Part shown: piece after piece, positions 22,391-30,051 of the stretch
Layout of the letters: the number at the start of each line of letters is the position of its first letter
How positions within the stretch are numbered: position 1 is the stretch's first letter
DNA from: Brevibacterium sp. JSBI002
Lineage (GTDB): Bacteria; Actinomycetota; Actinomycetes; Actinomycetales; Brevibacteriaceae
Direction of reading: 5' to 3'
DNA length: 64,000 bases
Assembly (NCBI RefSeq): GCF_026013965.1
Contig: NZ_CP110341.1
Span: forward strand, 1 to 64,000
The notes under the pieces: generated by a model
The model's database searches: none
Seen by the model: the letters and a program-made list of their open reading frames with translations, nothing else
What the model was told of the DNA's origin: nothing
Made by a program: the position numbers and the translations under genes

Positions 22391-22768
22391 ATGGAGAGAG
22401 TGAATGGAATCGGCGGATACTTCCTGCGGACGGCCGATCCCGTGGCGATGACGGCCTGGTACCGCGACGTCCTCGGCGTCGACTTCGGTGATCACGGGCT
22501 GTGGCAGCAGCCGGCCGGACCGACCGTGATGGCGATGTTCGGAGCCGACACCGACTACTTCGGGACACGACCGGAGAACCAGGACCGGCAGCAGACGATG
22601 CTGAATTTCCGTGTCGGCGACCTCGACGCGATGATCGCGCAGCTGCAGGGCGCCGGCGCCGAGGTGGCTCCAGAGACCGAGGATATGGACGGAATCGGTC
22701 GCTTCGGTTGGGTCACCGATCCCGAGGGGAATCGGATCGAGCTGTGGGAACCGGTGGAACAGGGCTGA
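22391..22768 (+). CDS. VOC (glyoxalase/bleomycin-resistance fold) protein
   Basis: A 125-residue single-domain VOC protein. It has two beta-alpha-beta-beta-beta halves: YFLRTADPVAMTAWYRDVLG at the start and NFRVGDLDAMIAQLQGAG then WVTDPEGNRIELWEP at the end. The terminal E of ELWEP and a histidine or glutamine early on would be metal ligands in the family. Members include glyoxalases, dioxygenases and antibiotic-binding proteins, so no specific substrate can be given. It diverges from the aldehyde dehydrogenase gene and converges with the MFS gene. Confidence 0.8.
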   Translation: MERVNGIGGYFLRTADPVAMTAWYRDVLGVDFGDHGLWQQPAGPTVMAMFGADTDYFGTRPENQDRQQTMLNFRVGDLDAMIAQLQGAGAEVAPETEDMDGIGRFGWVTDPEGNRIELWEPVEQG

Positions 22769-22785
22769 ACCTCGGTTGAGCTGGG

Positions 22786-24168
22786 CTACGCGGCCGCCTC
22801 GGCGATGGTGGGTTCCTTTCGATCATCGATCAGACGGCGTCTGACCGCGAACGACAGGACCGCGGCGATGACGCACATGGCGGCCCCGCCCCACCAGGCA
22901 TAGGTGTACTCACCGAAGGCGTCACGAACGGCGCCGGCAGCGAAGGCAGCGGCGGCGGCGCCGATCTGATGGGCGGCGAAGACCCAGCCGAAGACGATGG
23001 TGCCGTTGTCGCCGAAGATCTCCCGGCACAGCGCGGCCGTCGGCGGGACCGTCGCGACCCAGTCGAGGCCGTATACGACGATGAAGAGGATCATGCTCGG
23101 ATGCACCGTGTCCGAGAGCAGCCAGGGCAGGAGCAGCAGGCCGACCCCGCGGAACGTGTAGTACGCGACGAGGAGGATCCGGGGATCGAATCTGTCGGTC
23201 AGCCAGCCGGAGAACACGGTGCCCACGATGTCGAAGATCCCGACGACCGCGAGCAGGCCGGCCGCCGTCGAGGCGGGCATCCCATGGTCGTGGGCCGAGG
23301 GGATGAAGTGGATGCCGATGAGGCCGTTCGTCGTTGCGCCGCAGATGGCGAAGGCGATGGCCAGAGCCCAGAACGAGCGATGACGAGCGGCGAAGAAGAG
23401 CCCTGTGAAGGCGCGTTGGGTGGCGCCGGTGCCGCGGCGTTCGGCGGGCGTGGTCGGGGCGGACTCTGCCGTGGTCGGGGTGTCGACCTCAGGTTCGGTC
23501 GCGTCGTCGGGGTCGGTCGGGCGATCCGTGCTCGCATCAGGCGCACCGTAGGGCAGGACGCCCAGGTCCGAGGGATGATCACGGAGGACGAACCAGACCA
23601 GCGGCACGGCGGCCATCGCCGCGATGCCGATGAGCAGGGATGCCGGCTTCCATCCGGTGGATTCGGCGATCGTGGCGACCGGCGGCAGGAAGATCAGCTG
23701 ACCGGTGGCCGATCCGGCAGTGAGGATACCCATGACCAGCCCGCGACGGGCGAGGAACCAGCGGTCGGCGATGGTGGCGGCGAAGACGAGGGCCATCGAA
23801 CCGGTGCCCAGCCCGATGAGCACTCCCCAGAAGAGGAGCAGCTGCCAGGAGGCGGTCATGAGCACGCTGCCTCCGGCACCGAGGGCGACGAGAGCCAGAG
23901 CCGCGGCGACAACCTGGCGGATGCCGAAGCGATCCATGAGTGCCGCTGCGAAGGGGGCCGTGAGCCCGTAGAGCAGCAGATTCACGCTCACGGCCAGGGA
24001 CATGCTGCTCATCGACCACCCGAAGTCCGCATGGAGCGGAACCATGAGCGCTGCGGGAGCAGCCCGGAATCCGGCGGCGGCGAGCAGGGCGATGAAGGCG
24101 ACGGCAGCGACCCACCAGGCGGTGTGGATGCGGCGATGCTTCCGCTGCGCGGGTGGAGTGGTCGACAT
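22786..24168 (-). CDS. MFS transporter (12-TM), partner of HxlR regulator
   Basis: A 460-residue protein with 12 hydrophobic helices in two halves separated by an acidic, Thr/Pro-rich cytoplasmic loop of about 45 residues. The MFS motif A-like segment RFGIRQVVAAAL and the second-half equivalent GWLTDRFDPRILLVAYY are visible. Its general appearance is that of monocarboxylate or oxalate/formate-type carriers, but the substrate is unknown. It is divergent from the HxlR regulator gene across a 76-base spacer packed with inverted repeats, so it is very likely controlled by that regulator. Confidence 0.85.
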   Translation of the reverse strand: MSTTPPAQRKHRRIHTAWWVAAVAFIALLAAAGFRAAPAALMVPLHADFGWSMSSMSLAVSVNLLLYGLTAPFAAALMDRFGIRQVVAAALALVALGAGGSVLMTASWQLLLFWGVLIGLGTGSMALVFAATIADRWFLARRGLVMGILTAGSATGQLIFLPPVATIAESTGWKPASLLIGIAAMAAVPLVWFVLRDHPSDLGVLPYGAPDASTDRPTDPDDATEPEVDTPTTAESAPTTPAERRGTGATQRAFTGLFFAARHRSFWALAIAFAICGATTNGLIGIHFIPSAHDHGMPASTAAGLLAVVGIFDIVGTVFSGWLTDRFDPRILLVAYYTFRGVGLLLLPWLLSDTVHPSMILFIVVYGLDWVATVPPTAALCREIFGDNGTIVFGWVFAAHQIGAAAAAFAAGAVRDAFGEYTYAWWGGAAMCVIAAVLSFAVRRRLIDDRKEPTIAEAAA

Positions 24169-24184
24169 CGAGCCCTCGGGCTTT

Positions 24185-24231
24185 CTTCAAAGAAGTTATA
24201 CTGGAGGAAGTATAAGCAGACTTCGTCGAAG
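24185..24231. promoter_or_regulatory. Divergent promoter/operator between MFS and HxlR genes
   Basis: Three nested inverted repeats in 47 bases: CTTCAAAGAAG at 24185-24195, TTATAC/GTATAA at 24196-24201 and 24210-24215, and CTTCGTCGAAG at 24221-24231. The TATA-like centre is probably a -10 for one or both directions. The flanking CTTC/GAAG repeats are likely HxlR binding half-sites. Regulation is inferred from gene arrangement. Confidence 0.6.
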
Positions 24232-24244
24232 AAAGGTAGTCGAG

Positions 24245-24739
24245 ATGGCTTTGCGTTCGGATTGGTCGCAGGAGTTCTGTCCGGTGAAGCGGTCGCTCGA
24301 TGTGCTCGGCGATCCGTGGGTGCTGCTCATCGTCCGCGACGTCCTCCACGGTCGGGGGCGTTTCGACCAGCTGCGTGAGAATCTCGGAATCTCCGAAGCC
24401 GTGCTCAGCCGGCGGTTGTCCGGAATGCTTGGGGCCGGGCTGCTGACGAAGGTCGACTACGCCGATGGGGCGCGGATCCGGCAGGGCTATGCGGCTACGG
24501 AGGCCGCCGCCGATCTGCTGCCGATCCTGCAGCAGCTGTCGCTGTGGGCAGAGAAGCACACCGAACTGCCTGCCGGCGGAGGCCATATGGGACTCATCCA
24601 CGAAGCCTGCGGCGCCGAGACTACCCAGGGCGAGGTGTGCAGCGCCTGCGGTCAAGTGCTGCTGCCGGAGGACATGTCCTGGGACAAGCCGTGGAAGGAC
24701 GTGCGCGAACGGCTGCAGCCGGCCGGGACTCTGAGCTGA
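24245..24739 (+). CDS. HxlR-family transcriptional regulator
   Basis: 164 residues. The HxlR winged helix fills about residues 10-100: FCPVKRSLDVLGDPWVLLIVRDVL, with the conserved cysteine of the family near the N-terminus, FDQLRENLGISEAVLSRRL as the recognition helix, and LQQLSLWAEKH at the end. The C-terminus adds a CxxC-like segment (EVCSACGQVLL), suggesting a small zinc ribbon or redox element. It diverges from an MFS gene and has a palindromic promoter region, so it probably represses that transporter and itself. Confidence 0.88.
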   Translation: MALRSDWSQEFCPVKRSLDVLGDPWVLLIVRDVLHGRGRFDQLRENLGISEAVLSRRLSGMLGAGLLTKVDYADGARIRQGYAATEAAADLLPILQQLSLWAEKHTELPAGGGHMGLIHEACGAETTQGEVCSACGQVLLPEDMSWDKPWKDVRERLQPAGTLS

Positions 24740-24923
24740 GTCCCGCTGGGACTAGCAGGCCGCTGGCGGCCATGGTCGGCGTTTGAGTCGCGATCTGGAA
24801 GACCCGGGCATTGGGCGCCCCGGCGATGGAGAAGCCGCTGGCGCCGACGGTGAAGCCGCATTCGGAGCAGCCGCCGGCGAGGACATCAGTCCGGTCGCAG
24901 GTGTCAGGGCTGATCTCGCTCAT
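24621..24923 (-). pseudogene. Possible truncated ORF coupled to the DUF488 gene
   Basis: The ATG at 24923 overlaps the stop of the DUF488 gene as ATGA, which suggests translational coupling. The first 40 or so residues contain TCDRTDVLAGGCSECGFTV, a Cys-containing stretch reminiscent of the CxECGF start of DinB-like proteins. After that the frame becomes unlike a normal protein and runs antisense into the HxlR coding sequence. It looks like the surviving N-terminal piece of a gene whose remainder was lost. Weakly supported. Confidence 0.3.
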
Positions 24924-25399
24924 TCGCCGCCCTTTTTGGAGCTCGACTTCTTGCTTCCGGACTTGGTGGTCCCGGTCGTCTTCCTTCCGGATTTCTTTCC
25001 AGTCGTCTTCTTGCCGTCATTGAGGATCTCGGCGAGCACGGTGGCCTGGCTGATGTCGTCGCGCTTGGCCGCGGTGAGCAGGGTGAGAGTCCCCTTCTGT
25101 GCGAGCTCCCGCAGCTCATCGAGGGCCTTCTCGGCATCATCGTTCTTCAGTTCCTCGCGGAAGCGGCGAGCGAACTCGTCGAACTTCTCCGGGTCGTGGG
25201 AGTACCACTTGCGCAGCTCGGTCGAGGGCGCGATGTCCTTGACCCACTCGTCGAGTTCGGCCGTGTCCTTGCTCACTCCGCGCGGCCAGACCCGATCGAC
25301 CAGAACTCGGGTCCCATCGGACGTCTGCGCTTCGTCGTAGATGCGGCGGACCTGGACCACGGGTGCGCTGCTCTTGGCTGAGCTCTTCTTCTCGGACAT
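24920..25399 (-). CDS. DUF488 family protein with Lys/Ser tail
   Basis: 159 residues from the ATG at 25399, which has an AAAGGAG site. The DUF488 core is at about 13-118: VRRIYDEAQTSDGTRVLVDRVWPRGVSK, WVKDIAPSTELRKWYSHDPEKF, and LTLLTAAKRDDISQA. The last 30 residues are a low-complexity KKTTGKKSGRKTT-type tail, basic and probably nucleic-acid binding or flexible. DUF488 proteins are small and soluble and their biochemical role is unclear. The longer frame to 25717 lacks a proper start. Confidence 0.82.
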   Translation of the reverse strand: MSEKKSSAKSSAPVVQVRRIYDEAQTSDGTRVLVDRVWPRGVSKDTAELDEWVKDIAPSTELRKWYSHDPEKFDEFARRFREELKNDDAEKALDELRELAQKGTLTLLTAAKRDDISQATVLAEILNDGKKTTGKKSGRKTTGTTKSGSKKSSSKKGGE

Positions 25400-25434
25400 C
25401 GGCTGACGCTCCTTTCGCTCGCTTCCCTTCGAGT

Positions 25435-25680
25435 CTACGACGCGAATACAGCGGCAGTGCCCTCTTCCTCTGCCGCTCTCGTCGACAGCTGTTCCTGACG
25501 GCAGCTGCACTTGACGGCTGTCGGTACGAACACCCTGGCCGATCGCGCCCGCTGAAGCGCAGACGTCCGAGACGTAGGTCGCCTTGGTGTCGTCACTGCG
25601 CAGGTCTCTTCCACGATGTAGAGGATGTCGTCGAAATCCGTGGGTGCGGCATGCTGAGTCGGGCTGGTGCAGGCTGGCAT
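25435..25680 (-). CDS. Hypothetical 81-residue ORF with strong ribosome site
   Basis: The ATG at 25680 is preceded by GAGGAGG at good spacing. The translated start MPACTSPTQHAAPTDFDD is followed by ILYIVEETCAVTT, then a Ser/Arg-rich stretch with a CSCR motif. I do not recognise the protein. Codon pattern and composition after residue 30 are not convincing, so it may be a short peptide or a degraded gene. Apart from this ORF the 25400-25874 stretch holds nothing I can identify. Confidence 0.28.
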   Translation of the reverse strand: MPACTSPTQHAAPTDFDDILYIVEETCAVTTPRRPTSRTSALQRARSARVFVPTAVKCSCRQEQLSTRAAEEEGTAAVFAS

Positions 25681-25874
25681 CGTTGCCTCCTCGAACGAAG
25701 AATGAATCTAGGTTCACACCTGGTGAACATCAGTTCATGAATGCGGTCAAGAATCGCGTTGCCGGAAGATTCTTGTGAGTTCGCCGAGTTTCGTCAGTCC
25801 GCATCGGAGCGCCGGTGCACCGGTGGAAGAATGTTGCCGGCAAGGGTGCCGATGACGACGAGAGACGGACGACG

Positions 25875-26480
25875 ATGACCGCGGTAGAACCTGGGCCGAA
25901 CAGCTCGATGTCACCGAGGGGCAGGCAGACAGCCGCCGGTGCGGAGATCGGGGCGCTCATCGGCGCCGGCTTCGGGCTGCTGTTCCTCATCATCAACACC
26001 GTCCAGTTCTCGACCCTGGGGCGCACACTCGTCATCGCGGTCGGCGTCATCGTGTTCGTCGGCATCGCGGTCCTCGCGGTTCGCGGACTGCTGCGGAAAC
26101 GTGGTGGTGGCGGCCGCCTCGGCGAATCTGGGGAACGCGGTCGTCGGGAACCCCCGTTCGGTCGCGCTTACTGGATCATCGTGCTCATCGAGGCGGTTCT
26201 CCTGTTCGCCGGAACCCGCCTGCTGGCGAGCCTCGGCCATCCGGAACTCGGCGTGGCGTGGGTGGCGGTGGTCGTCGGCACTCATTTCTTCGCGCTCGGC
26301 TGGGTGTTCGGGCTCGACCGCTTCCATGTGCTCGCCACCGTCGTCACCCTCTGCGGAACCGGCGGGTTCATTGCCTTCTTCGCGGCGGCTCCGGCGTTCA
26401 TCCCCGTCATCAGCGGCGTCATCTCAGGCTTCGTGCTGCTCGCCTTCGCCATGTGGGCCCTCATCCCGACCGAGCGATAG
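25875..26480 (+). CDS. Hypothetical multi-pass membrane protein
   Basis: About 201 residues from the ATG at 25875 (MTAVEPGPNSSM); an upstream in-frame ATG at 25815 is possible. There are about six hydrophobic helices: two at the start (IGALIGAGFGLLFLIINTV and the following one), a basic Gly-rich loop (RKRGGGGRLGESGERGRR), then four more with LEU/VAL-rich cores including GTHFFALGWVFGLDRFHV. No known family was recognised. The convergent tricorn-like gene ends 19 bases inside it on the other strand. Confidence 0.65.
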   Translation: MTAVEPGPNSSMSPRGRQTAAGAEIGALIGAGFGLLFLIINTVQFSTLGRTLVIAVGVIVFVGIAVLAVRGLLRKRGGGGRLGESGERGRREPPFGRAYWIIVLIEAVLLFAGTRLLASLGHPELGVAWVAVVVGTHFFALGWVFGLDRFHVLATVVTLCGTGGFIAFFAAAPAFIPVISGVISGFVLLAFAMWALIPTER

Positions 26481-29400
26481 AGCCCGGCACGCATCGAGTT
26501 TCGTTCGGTTCGTCATCGGGTTCTGATCCAGTCATCGAGTTTTCTCCCGATGACTGGATCAGGACCCGATGACTCCCCACGAGGTGGCCGAACCGGACCC
26601 TACTGGCAGGTGATGGGGCTGGCGGGAGATCAGTCCTCGGCAGGAGCGTCGGGCGCCCGGATCCGTCCTTCTTCAGCGGCTGCACGCGTGGGGGCGGGAA
26701 CTCCGGCGCCTGCGCGGCGGGCCGGGCCTCCAGCTCGGCGAACACCTCGGTGATGGCACGGTCGAGCTGTGGATCGTCGGCGGCGAAGAGCTGACCGGGA
26801 TCGTGCTCGACCTCGATATCCGGGTCGACGCCGTAGTTCTCCACACTCCAGCCCTTGCCCTCGATCCAGAAGGCATAGCGCGGCTGCGTCACTCCGGTGC
26901 CGTCGACGAGATCGTATCGACCGTCGATGCCGACGACACCGCCCCACGTGCGCACGCCGATTACCGGGCCGATGCCCTTGGCCTGCACACGCGCGTTGAT
27001 GATGTCGCCGTCGGAGCCGGAGAACTCATTTGCCACGAACACCACCGGGCCGCGCGGAGCATCCTCGGGGTCCCGGTCCATCTGGTCGTAGCTGCGAGCC
27101 GCACCCCAGGCAACCACCTGATCGGCGAAGCGCTCGGCCACCAGAGCGCTCGTGTGCCCGCCTCGGTTGAATCGCACATCGGCGATGACGCCCTCGCAGG
27201 CCATGGCCTGTCGCAGATCCCGGTGCATCTGCGCCCACCCGTAGGAGGTCATGTCCGGGATATGCACATAGCCGATGCGGCCGTCGGACTTCTCGGCCAC
27301 GTACTCGCGGCGGGAGCGCACCCAATCCTGATAGCGCAGCTTCTCCTCGCTGGGCAGCGGAATGACGGCGACCGTGCGGTCCTTGCGGCCGCGGCGCAGA
27401 GTCAGCTCGACGATCGTGTCCGCGGCCCCCTGCAGATGAGCGGCGGGACCGGCCGCCTCGTCGACGGGCTGACCGTTGACAGCCACGATGACGTCGCCGG
27501 GCTGCGCTCCGACTCCGGCCTGGCGCAGCGGCGACCTCGCCCCCGGTTCACTGCTCTCACCGGGAAGGATGCGAGAGATCGTCCAACCCTCAGGCCTCCG
27601 CTCAAGATCCGCACCGAGGAATCCGAGCTTCTTCGACCCATCGCCCGGTCCAGACGACGGACTGACGTAGGCGTGGGAGGTGTTGAGTTCGCCCACGGTC
27701 TCCCACAGTACGTCGACGAGGTCGTCGTGAGTCAGGGCCTTCGCGGCCACGGCGCGCCAGCGCAGCGTCGCCGACTCCCAGTTCACCCCGTTCATGTCCT
27801 CGCGCCAATAGTGGTCGCGCATGATCCGGGAGTTCTCTTCGAACATCTGCAGCCATTCGGCCCGGCGGTCGAGTTCGAACCGCAGACGCGAGATATCGAC
27901 GGAGATGTTGTCATCATCGTCGGCCTCGACCTTCCGGTTCGCCGGGACCACGCTGATCGCGTCGTCGCGGCGCACGACGAGCAGCTTGCCGTCTCCGGAG
28001 ATCTCATACTCGTCGGCCTTGTCGACGACGGTGGTGACCTTCCGCTTGGCGAAGTCGAAGTACTGGACCACCTCGGCGGGTTTGTCACCGGCATCTCCGG
28101 CCTGTCCGGTGCCGAGCTCACCGGCTTCGACGTCGCCGGTGCGCAGCCAGACGAGACCACCGTCGGCGGATTCGAGATCCCGGAAGACCCCCGAGGCGAC
28201 CGGGAACGGCACGATGCGCTCCTCGGCACCCTCGAGTTCGACCTCGACGGTGGCGGCCGGTTTGTCCCCGCGCCCACGTTCGGTCTTCGCCTCTTCGGTG
28301 ACCTCGCTGATCGCCCATCCGCCGGCGCTCGGCCCGAACGGTGCGGGCTCATCGGCGGCCAAGGGCAGCAGCCACGGTCGGGTGACGCCGTTGAACGACA
28401 GATCGAAGGAATGCTGGTTGTAGGAGGGATCGAAGGTGCGATCGGAGAGGAACGCGACGAACTTCCCGTCGCGGGTGAACGTCGGTGAGAAATCATTGAA
28501 CTTGCCCGTCGTCAGCGGCTGGGCCTCGCGATCCGACTTCACCTCGGCGATCATCAGCTGCGCGAGCAGCTCCTCACCCTGCGTCGGCTGGGACCACACG
28601 AGGTACTTCCCATCGGGTGAGAACCGCGGATTGCGCGCCTCTCCGTGGCCCGAATGTCCGATCAGACGCGTCCGTCCGTTGCCCACCTCGACGGTTCGGA
28701 TCGACCCGTCGTGGGAGATCGTGGCGAGCATCTTCCCCGCCGGATCCGCCTTCAGATGCAGGACCCGTCCCAGGGCTCCGGCCCCGATTCGCCGAGGCTG
28801 CTTGTCCCCGGTCACGGACGCGACCTCGATCGCGTCCTCCCCTTCGACATCGGTGATGTACGCGGCCAACCCGGTGTCCCCGAGGATGAGGGGTTCGCGG
28901 GTGCGGATCGACGAATCCGCGCACAGCGCTCGGGCCGGGCCTTCGCGGTGGGCGAGCCAGAAGGTCTTGCCCCGCCATTCCACCACCGAGGCATTGCCTT
29001 CTCTGTCGGGGCTGACGTGGTTGAGCCCGGTCTTCGGATCGAGGCTGAGCGGCTGCACCTGAGTGCCCGGCAGAGTCACTGCGAGGGTGCGGACCTCGGC
29101 GTCGAGGCTGTCGAGGATCTTGATCTCCCCACGGGAGTGCCAGACGATGCGGGTGCCGTCGGTCGTCGCGTCGCGGACATAGCCCTCGGCCTCGGTCTGG
29201 TGAGTGAGTTGGCGCGGTTCGACCGCGGCGTCGCCGGAGCTGCCGGAACTCGCCGAGGTGGCCAGTCCGTCGATGATCCACAGGTTCGCCTGCTCATCGG
29301 CATGGTGAGGGAAGGTCGCGGCCCGATCCGAGGTGAACACGAGCGAATCGCCGACCCACAGCGGGTCGGTCAGAGAGGCCTCGTCCTCGCGCAGCAGCCG

Positions 29401-29964
29401 CTGCCACCGGGCTCCGGACCCATCGCCGATGCCGGCAGCGTTCGCATTGCCGACCCGATCGAGCCACAGCCTCGGTGCGGTGCCTCCTCGGTAGCGCTTC
29501 CAATGCGCGGGCGGACGGGAGAACGGCGTCGACAGAGCGGTCACTCCCGTGTGGTGCCGGGCCAGTCCCGAAGCACGACCGAACGACAGTCGATCGACCT
29601 CACCGTCGAGGCTCACGGACTTAACGACATGGTTGCGGACCTCGAACTCCCCGGCATTCGCACCGACGAGGACATGAGCGGCATCGGCCCACCCGAGCAT
29701 CGTCATCGCGCTCGACCCCAACCAGGTGAGCCGACGCAGGGACCCGGTGGCCACCTCGGCGACCATGAGCTCCGGCTGGCCGGTGCGGAAGGATACGAAC
29801 GTGACGTGCGCTGCGTCGGGGGAGATCCTCGGTGACCGGACCGGCGCATGATCGGAGGTCAGCCGCCAGGCGCGGCCGCCGGCGGAGGGAACGAGCCAGA
29901 CATCGTCGTCGGCGGTGAAGGTGATGAGATCGGACTGGATATGGGGATAGCGAAGATAAGTCAC
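26461..29964 (-). CDS. Tricorn-type S41 peptidase
   Basis: About 1167 residues from the GTG at 29964, giving VTYLRYPHIQSDLITFTADD; the extra open frame up to 30561 is antisense to argS. The order is: N-terminal beta-propeller with WD40-like repeats (RSPRISPDAAHVTF; RNPRFSPDGKYLVWS), a helical linker, a PDZ domain (QAGVGAQPGDVIVAVNGQPV), and the S41 catalytic core with VIADVRFNRGGHTS and the likely serine in FSGSDGDIINARV. Tricorn peptidases degrade oligopeptides released by the proteasome or other proteases. The last 50 residues extend over the palindrome at 26512-26573, so the natural stop may have been displaced. Confidence 0.87.
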   Translation of the reverse strand: MTYLRYPHIQSDLITFTADDDVWLVPSAGGRAWRLTSDHAPVRSPRISPDAAHVTFVSFRTGQPELMVAEVATGSLRRLTWLGSSAMTMLGWADAAHVLVGANAGEFEVRNHVVKSVSLDGEVDRLSFGRASGLARHHTGVTALSTPFSRPPAHWKRYRGGTAPRLWLDRVGNANAAGIGDGSGARWQRLLREDEASLTDPLWVGDSLVFTSDRAATFPHHADEQANLWIIDGLATSASSGSSGDAAVEPRQLTHQTEAEGYVRDATTDGTRIVWHSRGEIKILDSLDAEVRTLAVTLPGTQVQPLSLDPKTGLNHVSPDREGNASVVEWRGKTFWLAHREGPARALCADSSIRTREPLILGDTGLAAYITDVEGEDAIEVASVTGDKQPRRIGAGALGRVLHLKADPAGKMLATISHDGSIRTVEVGNGRTRLIGHSGHGEARNPRFSPDGKYLVWSQPTQGEELLAQLMIAEVKSDREAQPLTTGKFNDFSPTFTRDGKFVAFLSDRTFDPSYNQHSFDLSFNGVTRPWLLPLAADEPAPFGPSAGGWAISEVTEEAKTERGRGDKPAATVEVELEGAEERIVPFPVASGVFRDLESADGGLVWLRTGDVEAGELGTGQAGDAGDKPAEVVQYFDFAKRKVTTVVDKADEYEISGDGKLLVVRRDDAISVVPANRKVEADDDDNISVDISRLRFELDRRAEWLQMFEENSRIMRDHYWREDMNGVNWESATLRWRAVAAKALTHDDLVDVLWETVGELNTSHAYVSPSSGPGDGSKKLGFLGADLERRPEGWTISRILPGESSEPGARSPLRQAGVGAQPGDVIVAVNGQPVDEAAGPAAHLQGAADTIVELTLRRGRKDRTVAVIPLPSEEKLRYQDWVRSRREYVAEKSDGRIGYVHIPDMTSYGWAQMHRDLRQAMACEGVIADVRFNRGGHTSALVAERFADQVVAWGAARSYDQMDRDPEDAPRGPVVFVANEFSGSDGDIINARVQAKGIGPVIGVRTWGGVVGIDGRYDLVDGTGVTQPRYAFWIEGKGWSVENYGVDPDIEVEHDPGQLFAADDPQLDRAITEVFAELEARPAAQAPEFPPPRVQPLKKDGSGRPTLLPRTDLPPAPSPASRVRFGHLVGSHRVLIQSSGENSMTGSEPDDEPNETRCVPGSIARSG
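26512..26573. repeat. 62-base inverted repeat at convergent gene ends
   Basis: 26-base arms, 26512-26537 and 26548-26573, with one mismatch (a G-T pair) and a 10-base loop containing TTTTC. The left arm begins GTCATCGGGTTCTGATCCAG. It lies downstream of the plus-strand membrane protein gene (ends 26480) and inside the 3' end of the minus-strand tricorn frame. It is a good candidate for a bidirectional terminator. It is not the same sequence as repeat family A. Confidence 0.8.
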
Positions 29965-30051
29965 GTGACCCACATTACAAGCTCGGCTGAGCGGCGACCG
30001 CGGGCCGGAACCGATGCCCAGGCAACTTGCACCCGGCAATAGAATGGGCAT

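Noticed and set aside
22969..24378. 469-codon plus frame antisense to the MFS gene
   Set aside because: Composition rich in Arg, Asp, Gly and Glu without hydrophobic structure; the MFS on the minus strand has 12 helices.
26803..28488. 561-codon plus-strand frame inside the tricorn gene
   Set aside because: Antisense to an evident protease; Asp/Gly/Arg/His-rich shadow composition.
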